Origin: Pseudomonadota bacterium
GTDB lineage: Bacteria > Pseudomonadota > Alphaproteobacteria > Acetobacterales > Acetobacteraceae
NCBI GenBank assembly: GCA_021816925.1
Contig: JAKAWQ010000006.1
Span: forward strand, 1-64,000
Direction: 5' to 3'
Length of the DNA stretch: 64,000 nucleotides
Made by a program: the position numbers and the translations under genes. Shown piece after piece: positions 26,464 through 36,853 of this stretch. How positions within the stretch are numbered: position 1 is the first letter of the stretch; every line of letters begins with the position of its first letter. The notes under the pieces were generated by a model, which was given only the letters and a program-made list of their open reading frames with translations, did not search any database and was not told where the DNA came from.

Positions 26464-27158
26464 CAGTGGATCTCCCCGGCCCGGCGCACCGCCTCGCGGA
26501 GCTTCGCCGGCGTGAAGTCGGGCGCGGCGCAGACATCCATGATGACCTTCTCGCGGCGCGCGACGAGGGTGATGGCGTCGGGCAGCTTCTTCACGGCGGC
26601 GGCGGGAACGACGACCGCACCGTGGAAGTCGGCGTGGATCACGTCGTCGTGGCCGGCCTGCATGCCGAAGATATTCACGGGGCGGCCGAAATCGACGACG
26701 TGGACGTGCGCATGGCTCGGGCCGATGCGCCCGCCGATGATCTGGAAGCCGGGCGCGAGCATGTCGCAGTCACGGAAGGAGCCGTTGGTGACGCAGCCGA
26801 GCGCGCCGAGCGCCTTGTGCACGCGGGAATGAACCTCGCCCCAGAAGGCGCCATAGCCGGGGCGATCGTCGAGGTCCTGCAAGACGACGATGGTCGGGAG
26901 GTCGGCGTTGGCGACGTAGTCGTACCAGTCGAGGCGGCTGGCGACAGCGCCGCGCGGCGGCTCCTTGGCGCGGAGCGTGCCGACGCGCGCGAGGCCGACG
27001 ATCGGCGGGAGCCTGCGGTCGGCGGCGAGCATCGGTTCAACCGTGAAGCCGACCGCACGGCGCTCGGGGGCGACGACTTCGAGTCCGTTGCAGATGGTTG
27101 GCGTGTCCCACTGCCTGAGGCGCTCGAGATCCTCGCGCGTGAACGCTCTTTCCGCCAT
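26463..27158 (-). CDS. RraA-like aldolase/decarboxylase family protein
   Basis: 231 residues from ATG 27158 (MAERAFTREDLERLRQWDT). The family marks are DTPTICNGLE at the start, VVLQDLDDRPGYGAFWGEVH in the middle, and the substrate/metal motif GCVTNGSFRDCDML, equivalent to the GxxRD block of 4-hydroxy-4-methyl-2-oxoglutarate aldolases. RraA relatives without aldolase activity also exist. The link to a lactonase favours a catabolic role. The upstream ATG at 27341 would overlap the divergent gene and is rejected. Confidence 0.85.
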   Translation of the reverse strand: MAERAFTREDLERLRQWDTPTICNGLEVVAPERRAVGFTVEPMLAADRRLPPIVGLARVGTLRAKEPPRGAVASRLDWYDYVANADLPTIVVLQDLDDRPGYGAFWGEVHSRVHKALGALGCVTNGSFRDCDMLAPGFQIIGGRIGPSHAHVHVVDFGRPVNIFGMQAGHDDVIHADFHGAVVVPAAAVKKLPDAITLVARREKVIMDVCAAPDFTPAKLREAVRRAGEIH

Positions 27159-27234
27159 GACGGTTTCCCCCGGCCTGCGTGAGCAGTAGCATCGCAGCGG
27201 GCCGAGGTTTGGGCAATCAGGGGAGAGGACATCG

Positions 27235-28014
27235 ATGGACACGCTCTTGGCGGAGCCGGGACGGGTGATTGCGGCGGGGGGGAAATCCGTGTTCGGCGCG
27301 CCTCTCGGCGTTCTGATGCTGGAGACGCGCTTTGCGCGCATTCCGGGCGATATCGGGTATGCGGGGACCTGGCCGTTCCCGGTGCTTTACCGGGTAGTGA
27401 AGGGCGCCAGTCCGGAGCGGGTGGTGCTGCACGCGGCGGAGGGGCTTCTGCCTCGGTTCCTGGAGGCGGCAGAGGAGCTGGTGCGGGTCGGCGCCGGGGC
27501 GATCACGACGAGCTGCGGCTTTCTTTCGCTTTTCCAGCGCGAGATCGCGGCGCATGTGGGCGTGCCGGTGGCGACCAGTTCGTTGATGCAGATTCCGTTC
27601 GTGCAGGCGAGCCTGCCGCCGGGGCGGCGGGTTGGGGTGGTGACGGTCTCGGCCGCCTCGCTGACGGCGGCGCATCTTGCTGCGGTGGGTGCGCCCGAGG
27701 ACACGCCGCTCGCCGGCACCGAGAATGGTGTCGAGATTTCGCGGGTCTTGATCAGGGGAGAGAAGGAAGAACTCGACGTGGCGCTGGCGGCGCGGGACGT
27801 GGTGGAGGCGGGGCGGGCGCTGGTAAGGCGGCATCCGGAGGTGGGCGCGATCGTGCTCGAGTGCACGAACATGCCGCCCTATGCGGCGTTACTGCACGAA
27901 GCGGTGGGGCTGCCGGTGTATGACATCACGACGCTGGTGCGCTGGCTCATTGCGGGATTGCAGCCGAGGGCTTACGCGGCGGTGAAGCGCGGCGTGCCGC
28001 TTCTCGGCGGCTGA
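27235..28014 (+). CDS. Aspartate/glutamate racemase-family protein
   Basis: 259 residues. Two cysteines sit in the racemase positions: ITTSCGFLSLFQ (about residue 85) and VLECTNMPPYAALL (about 210). GVPVATSSLMQIPFV and GRRVGVVTVSA are also typical of the Asp/Glu/hydantoin racemase and maleate isomerase superfamily. The substrate is unknown. GGAGAGGACATCG precedes the ATG. It is divergent from the RraA/SMP-30 pair and convergent with the LacI gene. Confidence 0.85.
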   Translation: MDTLLAEPGRVIAAGGKSVFGAPLGVLMLETRFARIPGDIGYAGTWPFPVLYRVVKGASPERVVLHAAEGLLPRFLEAAEELVRVGAGAITTSCGFLSLFQREIAAHVGVPVATSSLMQIPFVQASLPPGRRVGVVTVSAASLTAAHLAAVGAPEDTPLAGTENGVEISRVLIRGEKEELDVALAARDVVEAGRALVRRHPEVGAIVLECTNMPPYAALLHEAVGLPVYDITTLVRWLIAGLQPRAYAAVKRGVPLLGG

Positions 28015-28020
28015 GGGCGG

Positions 28021-29037
28021 TCAGGCGGGGGCGGGCGGGGCGGTCGAGCCGCGCTCGACGAGGGCCACGGGGAGTTCGCGGCGCACGGGCACGGCCTCGC
28101 CGGAGAGGCGGGCGAGCACGTGTTCGGCGGCGAGCACGCCCAATTGCGCGGTCGGCAGGTGAACGGTCGTGAGCGGCGGGGAGAGGTGTGCCGCGATCTC
28201 GAGGTTGTCGATGCCGACGAGCGAGAGCTGCTCGGGGACGGGGATGCCGCGTGCCTGGGCTTCGAAGAGGGCACCGGCGGCGAGAAGATCGTTGCCGCAG
28301 ACGATGGCGCTCGGCGGATCGGTGAGGGCGAGAAGCTCGGCGAGGGCGGCGCGGCCGCCGGCGAGGCTGAAGGGCTGCTCGACGACGCGCCAGTCGGGCA
28401 GCGGGAGGCCGGCCGCGGCGAGGGCGCGGGCGACGCCGGCGCGGCGCAGGCGGGCACGGTCGTTCTGTTCGGTGAGGCCGGAGATCATGCCGATGCGGCG
28501 ATGGCCGAGGGCGAGGAGGTGCAGGGCGGCGAGGCGGCCGGCCTCTTCGTTGTCGAAGCCGATGCAGTCGAAGGCGGAGTCGAAGGACCAGGTGATCAGG
28601 ACCGGGACGAGGGCGGCCTCGAGGAGGCGGCGGGTTTCCTCGGAGCGGTCGGCGCCGACGAGCAGGAGGGCATCGACGCGATGGCCGAGCATGGCGCGGA
28701 CGGCAGAGGCTTCGGCGGCGAGCGAATAGTCGTGGGCTGCGACGAGGAGCTGGTAGCCGGCCTCGGCGAGGCGGCGCTGCAGCGCCTGGATGGCGCGGGA
28801 GAAAATGGCGGCGTCGAGAGTTGGGACGATCACGCCGGCGGTGCGGCTCGAGCCGGAGGCAAGGGCGCGGCCGACGCCGTCCGGCAAGTAGCCGAGGCGG
28901 CGGGCCGTGCGCTCGATTTCCGCGCGCGTGCCGCTTTCGACGAGGGCGGGACGCGAGAGGGCGCGCGAGACGGTGGCGATCGAGACGCGCGCCTCGCGGG
29001 CGATGTCGCGGAGGGTGGGGCGGAGGATGCGCGGCAT
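28021..29037 (-). CDS. LacI-family transcriptional regulator
   Basis: 338 residues from ATG 29037. The N-terminal helix-turn-helix reads LRDIAREARVSIATVSRALS, followed by the hinge helix (GRALASGSS). The periplasmic-binding-like domain has GVIVPTLDAAIFSRAI, IGFDNEEAGRLAALHL, GHRRIGMISG and PSAIVCGNDLLAAGAL. It probably represses the divergent ABC transporter operon and itself; two operator-like palindromes lie in the 142-base divergent region. The long open frame upstream is not part of the gene. Confidence 0.92.
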   Translation of the reverse strand: MPRILRPTLRDIAREARVSIATVSRALSRPALVESGTRAEIERTARRLGYLPDGVGRALASGSSRTAGVIVPTLDAAIFSRAIQALQRRLAEAGYQLLVAAHDYSLAAEASAVRAMLGHRVDALLLVGADRSEETRRLLEAALVPVLITWSFDSAFDCIGFDNEEAGRLAALHLLALGHRRIGMISGLTEQNDRARLRRAGVARALAAAGLPLPDWRVVEQPFSLAGGRAALAELLALTDPPSAIVCGNDLLAAGALFEAQARGIPVPEQLSLVGIDNLEIAAHLSPPLTTVHLPTAQLGVLAAEHVLARLSGEAVPVRRELPVALVERGSTAPPAPA

Positions 29038-29064
29038 GGCTTGACCGAAGCGCAGCGTGCGGGG

Positions 29065-29082
29065 TTGCAAAAGATTTTGCAA
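29065..29082. promoter_or_regulatory. Palindrome TTGCAAAAGATTTTGCAA, possible LacI-family operator
   Basis: Perfect 8-base arms separated by GA, 28 bases upstream of the regulator ATG. It fits an autoregulatory operator. Its symmetry differs from the classical CG-centred site, so another factor is possible. Confidence 0.5.
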
Positions 29083-29123
29083 TGGGCGGGGCGGATGGGG
29101 CTCTTGACGCCAAAGATGGCGCG

Positions 29124-29137
29124 TGAAAGCGTTTGCT
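29124..29137. promoter_or_regulatory. LacI-type operator-like site TGAAAGCGTTTGCT
   Basis: It has the CG-centred core AAxCGxTT of LacI/GalR operators with one imperfect outer position. It sits 20 bases downstream of a TTGACG -35 candidate at 29104 and 43 bases before the permease ATG, a good place for repression. Confidence 0.55.
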
Positions 29138-29179
29138 GCATGCGCCCGAAAGCGGCGCCGATCTTCCAGGGGGAGGGAA

Positions 29180-29965
29180 ATGCCCGGTCGTCGCGGGCTC
29201 ATCGCTGCCGCAAGCCTGCTTGGGCTCGCTCTGCTCTGGGCATGGGCGACGAGCCCGTTCGGCCCGGTTTCTCCGGAGCGATTTCCCTCGCCGCCGCTGG
29301 TCGGCGCGGCGTTCCTGCAGATTGCGACGACCGGGTTTGCGGGCGCCACCTTGCCGAGGCAGGTGCTGACAAGCCTCGGGCTCGTCATCGAGGGCTTTCT
29401 GGTTGCGGCGTCGAGCGGGACCGCGCTCGGGCTGGCGATGGGCTGGAACAGGCGGTTCGCTGCGTTCGTCAATCCGGTGTTCCAGCTTCTGCGGCCGATC
29501 CCGCCGCTTGCCTGGATTCCGCTCGTGATCCTTTGGCTCGGGCTCGGCAATGCGGCGAAGGTGCTCGTGATCTGGTTCGCGGCGTTCGTGCCGGCGGTGA
29601 TCAATGCCGAGACGGGTGTGCGGGAGATCCCGGGTGCGCTCCTGGAGGCGGCGCGCATGCTCGGCACGCCGCGGCATCGGCTGCTGGTCGAGGTGGTGGT
29701 GCCGGCGGCGGCGCCGATGATCTTCACCGGGCTTCGCCTCTGCCTGCAGGCCACCTGGACGACGCTGGTTGCGGCCGAGTTGGTGGGATCGTTCTACGGG
29801 CTTGGCCATGTTTTAAGCGAGGCGCAGCAGGACATTTATCCCGGCATGATCTTCGTCGGCATGGCGGCGATCGGTGTGTGCGGTTGGCTCACCACGGCAG
29901 TACTCGGCTGGGTGGAGCGACGGCTGCTCGGGTGGCACGCGAGCGCGCGGCCGGCGCATGCCTGA
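29180..29965 (+). CDS. NitT/TauT-type ABC transporter permease 1
   Basis: 261 residues from ATG 29180 with GGGGGAGGG upstream. It has six predicted helices and the binding-protein-dependent permease motif EAARMLGTPRHRLLVEVVVP. The SsuC/TauC/NrtB family also shows RPIPPLAWIPLVILWLGLG. It imports an unidentified small anion such as a sulfonate, carboxylate or pyrimidine precursor. The next permease gene overlaps by eight bases. Confidence 0.92.
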   Translation: MPGRRGLIAAASLLGLALLWAWATSPFGPVSPERFPSPPLVGAAFLQIATTGFAGATLPRQVLTSLGLVIEGFLVAASSGTALGLAMGWNRRFAAFVNPVFQLLRPIPPLAWIPLVILWLGLGNAAKVLVIWFAAFVPAVINAETGVREIPGALLEAARMLGTPRHRLLVEVVVPAAAPMIFTGLRLCLQATWTTLVAAELVGSFYGLGHVLSEAQQDIYPGMIFVGMAAIGVCGWLTTAVLGWVERRLLGWHASARPAHA

Positions 29966-30758
29966 GCGGGCGTCTCCTTCAATCGGGCTGGCGGCGGCGC
30001 TCGGGCTTGCCGGGCTTGCCGTTTTCTTCGCGGTCTGGGCAGGGGCGGGCGTGCTCGGGCTCGTTTCGGCGACGTTCCTGCCGGGGCCGCTTACGGTGCT
30101 CGGCGAGCTTCTCCATCTCCTGACGCATCCTTACGCTGGCGCAACGCTACCGCAGCACCTCGCGGCGAGTCTGCAACGTTACGGGGGCGGGGTGGTGCTG
30201 GCGGTGATCGTGGGGCTGCCGCTCGGGCTTGCGATGGGCTGGTTCCGGCCGCTCGATGCGGTGGTGAGCCCGATTTTCGACGGGTTGCGCTTCGTGCCGC
30301 CGATCGCCTGGGTGCCATTTGCCGCGCTCTGGTTCGGCACCGGTGCGGGCGGGCCGGTGCTGATCATCTTCACGGGCGCGTTTCCCCCTGTGCTGATCGG
30401 CACTTATCGCGGCGCACGCATGATCGAGCCGGCCCTGATCGAGGCGGCGCGCATGCTGGGCACGTCCAACCGGCGGATGCTGACGGAGATTCTGCTGCCG
30501 GGTGCGGTGCCTTCGATTGTTGCGGGATTGCGCGTGGCGGCCGGGCTCGGCTGGCAGTCTCTGATCGGGGCGGAGCTGATCGTCGTCTCGTCCGGAATCG
30601 GCTACATGATGGTGCAGGGCGAGGCGGCGGTTGCCACCAGCACGGTGATGGCGGGCATCATCGCGGTGGGACTGGTGGGCACGGCGATCGACCTTCTGCT
30701 GCGCGCGGCCGAGCGCGCGGTGCGCCGCCGCTACGGGCTGGTCGGGGGCGGACGGTGA
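29958..30758 (+). CDS. NitT/TauT-type ABC transporter permease 2
   Basis: 266 residues from ATG 29958. It is a paralogue of permease 1: RFVPPIAWVPFAALWFG and EAARMLGTSNRRMLTEILLP. Two different permeases suggest a heterodimeric channel, whereas most SsuC-type systems have one permease. The stop overlaps the ATPase GTG start by four bases. Confidence 0.92.
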   Translation: MPERASPSIGLAAALGLAGLAVFFAVWAGAGVLGLVSATFLPGPLTVLGELLHLLTHPYAGATLPQHLAASLQRYGGGVVLAVIVGLPLGLAMGWFRPLDAVVSPIFDGLRFVPPIAWVPFAALWFGTGAGGPVLIIFTGAFPPVLIGTYRGARMIEPALIEAARMLGTSNRRMLTEILLPGAVPSIVAGLRVAAGLGWQSLIGAELIVVSSGIGYMMVQGEAAVATSTVMAGIIAVGLVGTAIDLLLRAAERAVRRRYGLVGGGR

Positions 30759-31549
30759 GCGCGATCGTGTTCGCGGGGGCGCGCCGTGTTTACGACCTTC
30801 CCTCGCGCCGCGTGGTGGCGCTCGAGAGTTTCGATCTCAGCATTGCCGAGAAGGAGTTCGTCGTGATCGTCGGGCCGTCCGGTTGCGGCAAGACGACCTG
30901 TCTCCGGCTTGCCGCGGGATTCGACTTTCCGAGTTCGGGAGAGGTGAACGTGGGCGGGCAGAAGGTCACCGGGCCGGGGCCGGACCGGGCGGTAGTGTTT
31001 CAGCATTTCGCGCTTTTTCCGTGGAAGACCGTGCACGACAACATCGCACTCGGCCTGCGCAACGCGGGCGTGCCGGCGGCGGAGCGCGAGCGCCGCATCG
31101 AATCTGCGCTCAAGCTGATGAATCTGGAAAGTGCGGCGCGCGCTTTTCCGCATCAGCTCTCGGGCGGGATGCAGCAGCGCGTGGCGATCGCACGGGCGAC
31201 GGTGCTCGATCCCGCCGTGCTGTTGATGGACGAGCCGTTCGGCGCGCTCGATGCGCAGACCCGCGTGGTGATGCAGGAGGAGCTGGTGCGGCTGGCGCGC
31301 GTCAATCCGCGCACGGTGCTCTTCATCACCCATTCGGTGGAGGAGGCGATCTATCTCGCCGACCGGGTGGTGGTGATGACGCGCGCGCCCGGACGGATCA
31401 AGGAGATCATCGCCGTGAAGGCGCTGCGCGAGCAGGAAGGCTGGGACACTTTGCCGAAGATCGAGGACGTGATGGACCAGCCGAGCTTTGTGCAGCTTCG
31501 CACGCATGTCTGGCGGAGCCTGCGCGACGAGCAGGTGCCGTCCGAATGA
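30755..31549 (+). CDS. NitT/TauT-type ABC transporter ATPase
   Basis: 264 residues from GTG 30755 (GTGA overlap with the permease stop). Walker A GPSGCGKTT, Q-loop FQHFALFPWKTV, signature LSGGMQQR, Walker B VLLMDEPFGALDAQT and the H-loop FITHSVEEA are all intact. It powers the two upstream permeases with the following binding protein. Confidence 0.95.
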   Translation: MSAIVFAGARRVYDLPSRRVVALESFDLSIAEKEFVVIVGPSGCGKTTCLRLAAGFDFPSSGEVNVGGQKVTGPGPDRAVVFQHFALFPWKTVHDNIALGLRNAGVPAAERERRIESALKLMNLESAARAFPHQLSGGMQQRVAIARATVLDPAVLLMDEPFGALDAQTRVVMQEELVRLARVNPRTVLFITHSVEEAIYLADRVVVMTRAPGRIKEIIAVKALREQEGWDTLPKIEDVMDQPSFVQLRTHVWRSLRDEQVPSE

Positions 31550-31584
31550 CGACCGCAACCGAGGACAATCGAGGAGGACGTTTC

Positions 31585-32619
31585 ATGCGACGATTCGTTT
31601 TGCTTGGCGCCGCGGCGCTTGGGCTTTTCGCTCCGGGCGTGGCGGGGGCCCAGACGCCGATCAAGATCAGCTACCAGCCGACCAACTACTGGGCGCTGCC
31701 CTTCTATGTCGCGACCAAGATGAACTGGTGGGCGAAGGTGGGGCTCAAGCCGAGCTTCGTTCTCTTCCCTGCGGGCGTGCCGCAGATGGCGGCGGCGGCA
31801 GCGGGTTCGTGGGATGTGGGCGCGACCGGCTCGGTGCCGGCGGTGCTGGGAGCGGCGCGGTTCCACGTGCTCACGATCGGGATCGACAACGACGAGTCGG
31901 CGACCAACGTGCTGGTGGCGAGTGCCAAGGCCTATCCGGGACTTGCTGCCAATCCGAAGTCGATTGCCGGCAAGCGGATCCTGCTCACCACCAATTCGAC
32001 GGTCGATTATGCAGTGAGGAGCTGTCTTGCGCACTGGGGTGTGCCGGATTCGCAAGTCTCGCTGGTCAATCTCGGGCAGGCGCCGATCGTGACCTCGATC
32101 ATCTCGGGCAATGCGGAGCTCGGCGGGTTGTGGGCGCCCTACAGCTACGAGGCGATGCAGAAGGCACACGCCAAGGTGCTTTGCTCAGGCAAGGCGGCGG
32201 GTGTCGTCATTCCGGGCGTGCTGGTGGCGCGCGCGGCCTACGCCAAGGCGCATCCCGATCTCGTTGCGGCTTATCTCGCCGTTTATGTGCATGCCTGGGC
32301 GTGGGCGAAGGCGCATCCGAAGGAGGCGGCCTCCATGCTGCAGGCGGCGGACGTGGCGGGCGGTGTGCCGCTGACTTCGTTCGGCCTCAAGGAGGAATTC
32401 ACACGACCGACCTTCTCGCTTCAGCAGGAGCTTGCGCTGATGGATGCGAGCCACGGTCCCTCGAAGCTCGAGCAGTGGATGGGCCAGATCAGCGCATTCA
32501 TGCAGAAGACCGGATCGCTGCCGAAACCACCCGCAACCGCGTCATACGTGACGGATGCGTACATGAAGCGTGTTGGAGCCGATGCGAAGCTCCGCGCCTT
32601 CGCTGAAAGCGCGAACTGA
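31585..32619 (+). CDS. NitT/TauT-type periplasmic substrate-binding protein
   Basis: 344 residues from ATG 31585 with GAGGAGG upstream. The signal peptide (RRFVLLGAAALGLFAPGVAGA) is followed by the SsuA/NMT1-like fold: KISYQPTNYWALPFYVATKM, GVPQMAAAAAGSWDVGATGS, LLTTNSTVDYAVRS and the second lobe GLWAPYSYEAM. The ligand is unknown. It is placed after the ATPase rather than before the permeases. A strong hairpin separates it from the dehydrogenase genes. Confidence 0.92.
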   Translation: MRRFVLLGAAALGLFAPGVAGAQTPIKISYQPTNYWALPFYVATKMNWWAKVGLKPSFVLFPAGVPQMAAAAAGSWDVGATGSVPAVLGAARFHVLTIGIDNDESATNVLVASAKAYPGLAANPKSIAGKRILLTTNSTVDYAVRSCLAHWGVPDSQVSLVNLGQAPIVTSIISGNAELGGLWAPYSYEAMQKAHAKVLCSGKAAGVVIPGVLVARAAYAKAHPDLVAAYLAVYVHAWAWAKAHPKEAASMLQAADVAGGVPLTSFGLKEEFTRPTFSLQQELALMDASHGPSKLEQWMGQISAFMQKTGSLPKPPATASYVTDAYMKRVGADAKLRAFAESAN

Positions 32620-32630
32620 AGAGAGCCTGA

Positions 32631-33992
<1,362 letters not shown>

Positions 33993-33995
33993 GCG

Positions 33996-34763
33996 GTGGC
34001 CGGGCGGCTCGATTCGCTCTTTTCGCTGGCCGGGCGCACGGCGCTCGTGACGGGGGGAAGCTCGGGCATCGGGCTTGCGATCGCGCGCGCGCTCGGTTTG
34101 CAGGGCGCGGGCGTGGTGCTCGTGGCGCGGCGGGAGGGCGAGCTTGCAGCGGCGGCGCGGGGACTTGCGGCGGACGGGATCGCGGCACGTGCGATCGCGG
34201 CAGATTGCGGGGAGGAGAGGGTTGCGGAGCGGCTGGCCGGTGGGCTTGGGGAGGTGCCGGTCGATATCATCGTGCATGCGGCGGGGATGAACCTGCGCAA
34301 GCCCTTCGGCGCGGTCTCGGCCGCGGATTTCGACCTGACGCTGGATGTGCATTTGCGCGCGCCCTTCCTGCTTGCGCAGCGCTTTGCGCCCGCGATGGCG
34401 GCGCGGGAGTGGGGGCGAATCCTGCTGATCGCCTCGTTGCAATCCGTGCGGGCATTTTCCGATTCCGCACCTTATGGTGCGGCCAAGGGCGGTGTGGTGC
34501 AGCTTGTGCACGCGATCGCGGAGGCGTGGTCGCGGCAAGGGATCACCTGCAATGCGATCGCGCCCGGATTTTTTCCGACCGCGCTTACCGCGCCGGTGTT
34601 TGCCGACGCGGAGAGAAGCGGCCGGTTTGCCGCCCAGACGGCGATCGGGCGGAACGGGGAGCTTCAGGATCTTTACGGGGCCGCGATTTTTCTCTGCTCC
34701 GACGCCTCTTCCTACATCACGGGCCAGACGCTTTACGTGGACGGCGGGTTCACGGCGAAATAG
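33996..34763 (+). CDS. Short-chain dehydrogenase/reductase
   Basis: 255 residues from GTG 33996, three bases after the previous stop, with GGAGGA inside the previous gene. The Rossmann motif is TGGSSGIG, the structural motif HAAGMN replaces NNAG, the catalytic Ser is in LIASLQS and the YxxxK pair is YGAAK. The C-terminal YVDGGFTAK is typical. The variant NNAG motif (HAAG) is tolerated in gluconate-dehydrogenase-like members. It is probably NAD(P)-dependent oxidation of the same pathway intermediate handled by the HisD-like enzyme. Confidence 0.9.
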   Translation: MAGRLDSLFSLAGRTALVTGGSSGIGLAIARALGLQGAGVVLVARREGELAAAARGLAADGIAARAIAADCGEERVAERLAGGLGEVPVDIIVHAAGMNLRKPFGAVSAADFDLTLDVHLRAPFLLAQRFAPAMAAREWGRILLIASLQSVRAFSDSAPYGAAKGGVVQLVHAIAEAWSRQGITCNAIAPGFFPTALTAPVFADAERSGRFAAQTAIGRNGELQDLYGAAIFLCSDASSYITGQTLYVDGGFTAK

Positions 34764-34780
34764 GCGAGGGGAGAAGGATC

Positions 34781-35779
34781 ATGGAGGTGCGATCGTTCGG
34801 CCGGAGCGGGGTCCGTCTTTCGCTGCTCGGGTTCGGCTGCGGGGCGGTCGGCGGGCTGATGGTGCGCGGCGAGGCGGCGGAGCAGGAGCGGGCGGTCGCG
34901 CGCGCGCTCGATGCGGGGGTCAATTACTTCGACACGGCGGTGCAGTACGGCGATGGGGAATCGGAGAAGAATCTGGGGCGGGCGCTGAAGAGGCTCGGGG
35001 CGAGCGATGTCGCGGTCGGGACCAAGGTGCGGGTGCGCGCGGAGGAACGTGCCGAGATCGGCGCGGCGGTGGCGCGCTCGCTCGAGGGGAGCCTGAAGCG
35101 GCTCGGTCGAGAGCGGGCGGATATCTACCATCTCCACAACCCGATCACCGAGGCGGGCGGGGACGGATCGCTCGGCGTTGCGGAGGTGTTGGGCGAGGTC
35201 GTGCCGGCGTTCGAGCGGCTGAGGAGCGCGGGAAAGACGCGGTTCATCGGGATCACCGCCGTTGGGGAGACGGAGGCGCTACGGAAGGTGATCGAAGCGC
35301 GTTGCTTCGAGAGCGCGCAGGTCGTTTACAACATGCTCAATCCTTCCGCCGGCGCCGCGCTGCCATCTTCCTATCCGGCGCAGGATTACGGGCGGCTTCT
35401 CGAGCGGACGGCAGCCGCGGGTGTGGGCGTGATCGGGATTCGCGTGCTTGCGGGCGGTGCGCTTTCGGGGCGTGCGGAGCGCCATCCGGTCGCAAGCCCG
35501 CCGCCGGCGCCGATCGGCTCGGCGATGAGCTATGAGACCGATCTGGCGCGGGCGCGGCGGCTGGCGCCGATTGTCGCCGAGGGATTCGCGGAAAGCCTCG
35601 CCGAAGCGGCGATCCGGTTCGTCATTTCGCACGACGGCATCGGCACGATTCTGGTAGGTATGGCGACGGTGGAGGAGTTCGAAGGCGCGCTCGCCGCGGT
35701 GCGGAAGGGAAAATTGTCGGCGGAGGCACTGGACCGGCTCGCCGCATTGCAACAAGATTTCTCCGGCGAGGCCCGCTGA
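34781..35779 (+). CDS. Aldo/keto reductase
   Basis: 332 residues from ATG 34781 with GGAGAAGG upstream. The (beta/alpha)8 AKR marks are NYFDTAVQYGDGESEKNLG (Asp and catalytic Tyr), GTKVRV (Lys) and IYHLHNP (His). The middle region GIRVLAGGALSG is close to the L-galactose/L-fucose dehydrogenase-like AKRs. It is the third dehydrogenase in the cluster and the last intact gene before the CoxL remnant. Confidence 0.9.
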   Translation: MEVRSFGRSGVRLSLLGFGCGAVGGLMVRGEAAEQERAVARALDAGVNYFDTAVQYGDGESEKNLGRALKRLGASDVAVGTKVRVRAEERAEIGAAVARSLEGSLKRLGRERADIYHLHNPITEAGGDGSLGVAEVLGEVVPAFERLRSAGKTRFIGITAVGETEALRKVIEARCFESAQVVYNMLNPSAGAALPSSYPAQDYGRLLERTAAAGVGVIGIRVLAGGALSGRAERHPVASPPPAPIGSAMSYETDLARARRLAPIVAEGFAESLAEAAIRFVISHDGIGTILVGMATVEEFEGALAAVRKGKLSAEALDRLAALQQDFSGEAR

Positions 35780-35783
35780 GCCC

Positions 35784-36811
35784 GGGGGTCCGGGCGCGGT
35801 GCTGGTGCACGAGGCGACGCCCGGCAACCTCATTCTCGATTTCCATCATGGGGATACGGCCGCGGTGGCCGCGGCGTTCGCGCGGGCGGCGCACGTGACA
35901 AGGATGAAGATCCGGAACAGCCGCGTGGTGGTGTGTCCGATGGAGCCGCGTTCCGCGATCGGCGAGCATGACGAGAAGAGCGGGCGCTTCACGCTCCGGC
36001 TCGGATGCCAGGGCGTCTTTCCGATGCGCCAGCTTCTGGCCGGCGGCGGCCCCGGGGTTCGAAATCGATGATGGCGAGCGGCACGGCGATCGTGGAGGCG
36101 GCCGAGATCGTGAAGGAGAACGCGAGGAAGATCGCGGCGCATGTGCTGGAGGCGGCGGTGGCCGACATCGAGTTCGAGATCGGCCCTTCAGGCGGACGGC
36201 TCTGCATCGCGGGAACCGACCGCAGCATCGGGCTGATGGAAATCGCCGAGAAATTGCGTGCGGGCCTCGTGCTGCCGCCCGATGTGCCGCACACGCTTTC
36301 GGTGCAGCACGTAGCGCAGGGGCCGCCTTTTTCCTATCCGAACGGGTGCCACATCGCCGAGGTCGAGGTGGACCCGGAGACGAGCGTTGTTGCGCTCGTG
36401 CGCCATGCCATGGTCAATGATTTCAGGACCGTGATCAACCCGTTGCTGATCGAGGGCCAGGCGCACGGCGGAGTGGTGCAGGGGCTCGGCCAGGCGATCT
36501 TCGAGCACGTGGTGTACGACGAGTCCGGCCAGCCGCTGGCCGGCTCGTTCATGGACTATGCGTTGCCGCGTGCCGAAGCCGCGCCCTCGTTCACGGTGGC
36601 CTACCATCCGGCACCGGCGAAGACGAACCCGCTCGGCGTCAAGGGATGCGGGGAGGCCGGATGCGTGGGGTCGATGCCCTCGATCATGAATGCGCTGGTG
36701 GATGCGCTTTCGGAGTTCGGCGTTGCCCATATCGACATGCCGGCGACGCCGGAGCGGGTGTGGCGGGCGATCCGGGAGGCGCGGGCACTTGAGCCGGCGC
36801 GGTTCGGTTGA
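35784..36811 (+). pseudogene. Xanthine/CO-dehydrogenase large-subunit (CoxL/XdhA-type) remnant with internal deletion
   Basis: The first part (35800-36045) reads AVLVHEATPGNLILDFHHGD and then VVCPMEPRSAIGEHD, the substrate-domain block near residues 165-250 of a roughly 770-residue molybdenum hydroxylase. In a different frame, from about 36055, the homology resumes at GSKSMMASGTAIVEAA and runs to the natural C-terminus (GVKGCGEAGCVGSMPSIMNA, with the active-site Glu in GEAG). The N-terminus and about 280 central codons with the molybdopterin site are missing. The 3' frame has a possible ATG at 36068 but could not make an active enzyme. Confidence 0.85.
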
Positions 36812-36853
36812 GGGAAAATCGGCCGATCCGGCGGTATTCCGCCGGTGCGGGCA

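Noticed and set aside
27947-29809. 620-codon frame over the LacI gene
   Set aside because: Low-complexity Arg/Pro/His sequence in a different frame from the clear LacI protein.
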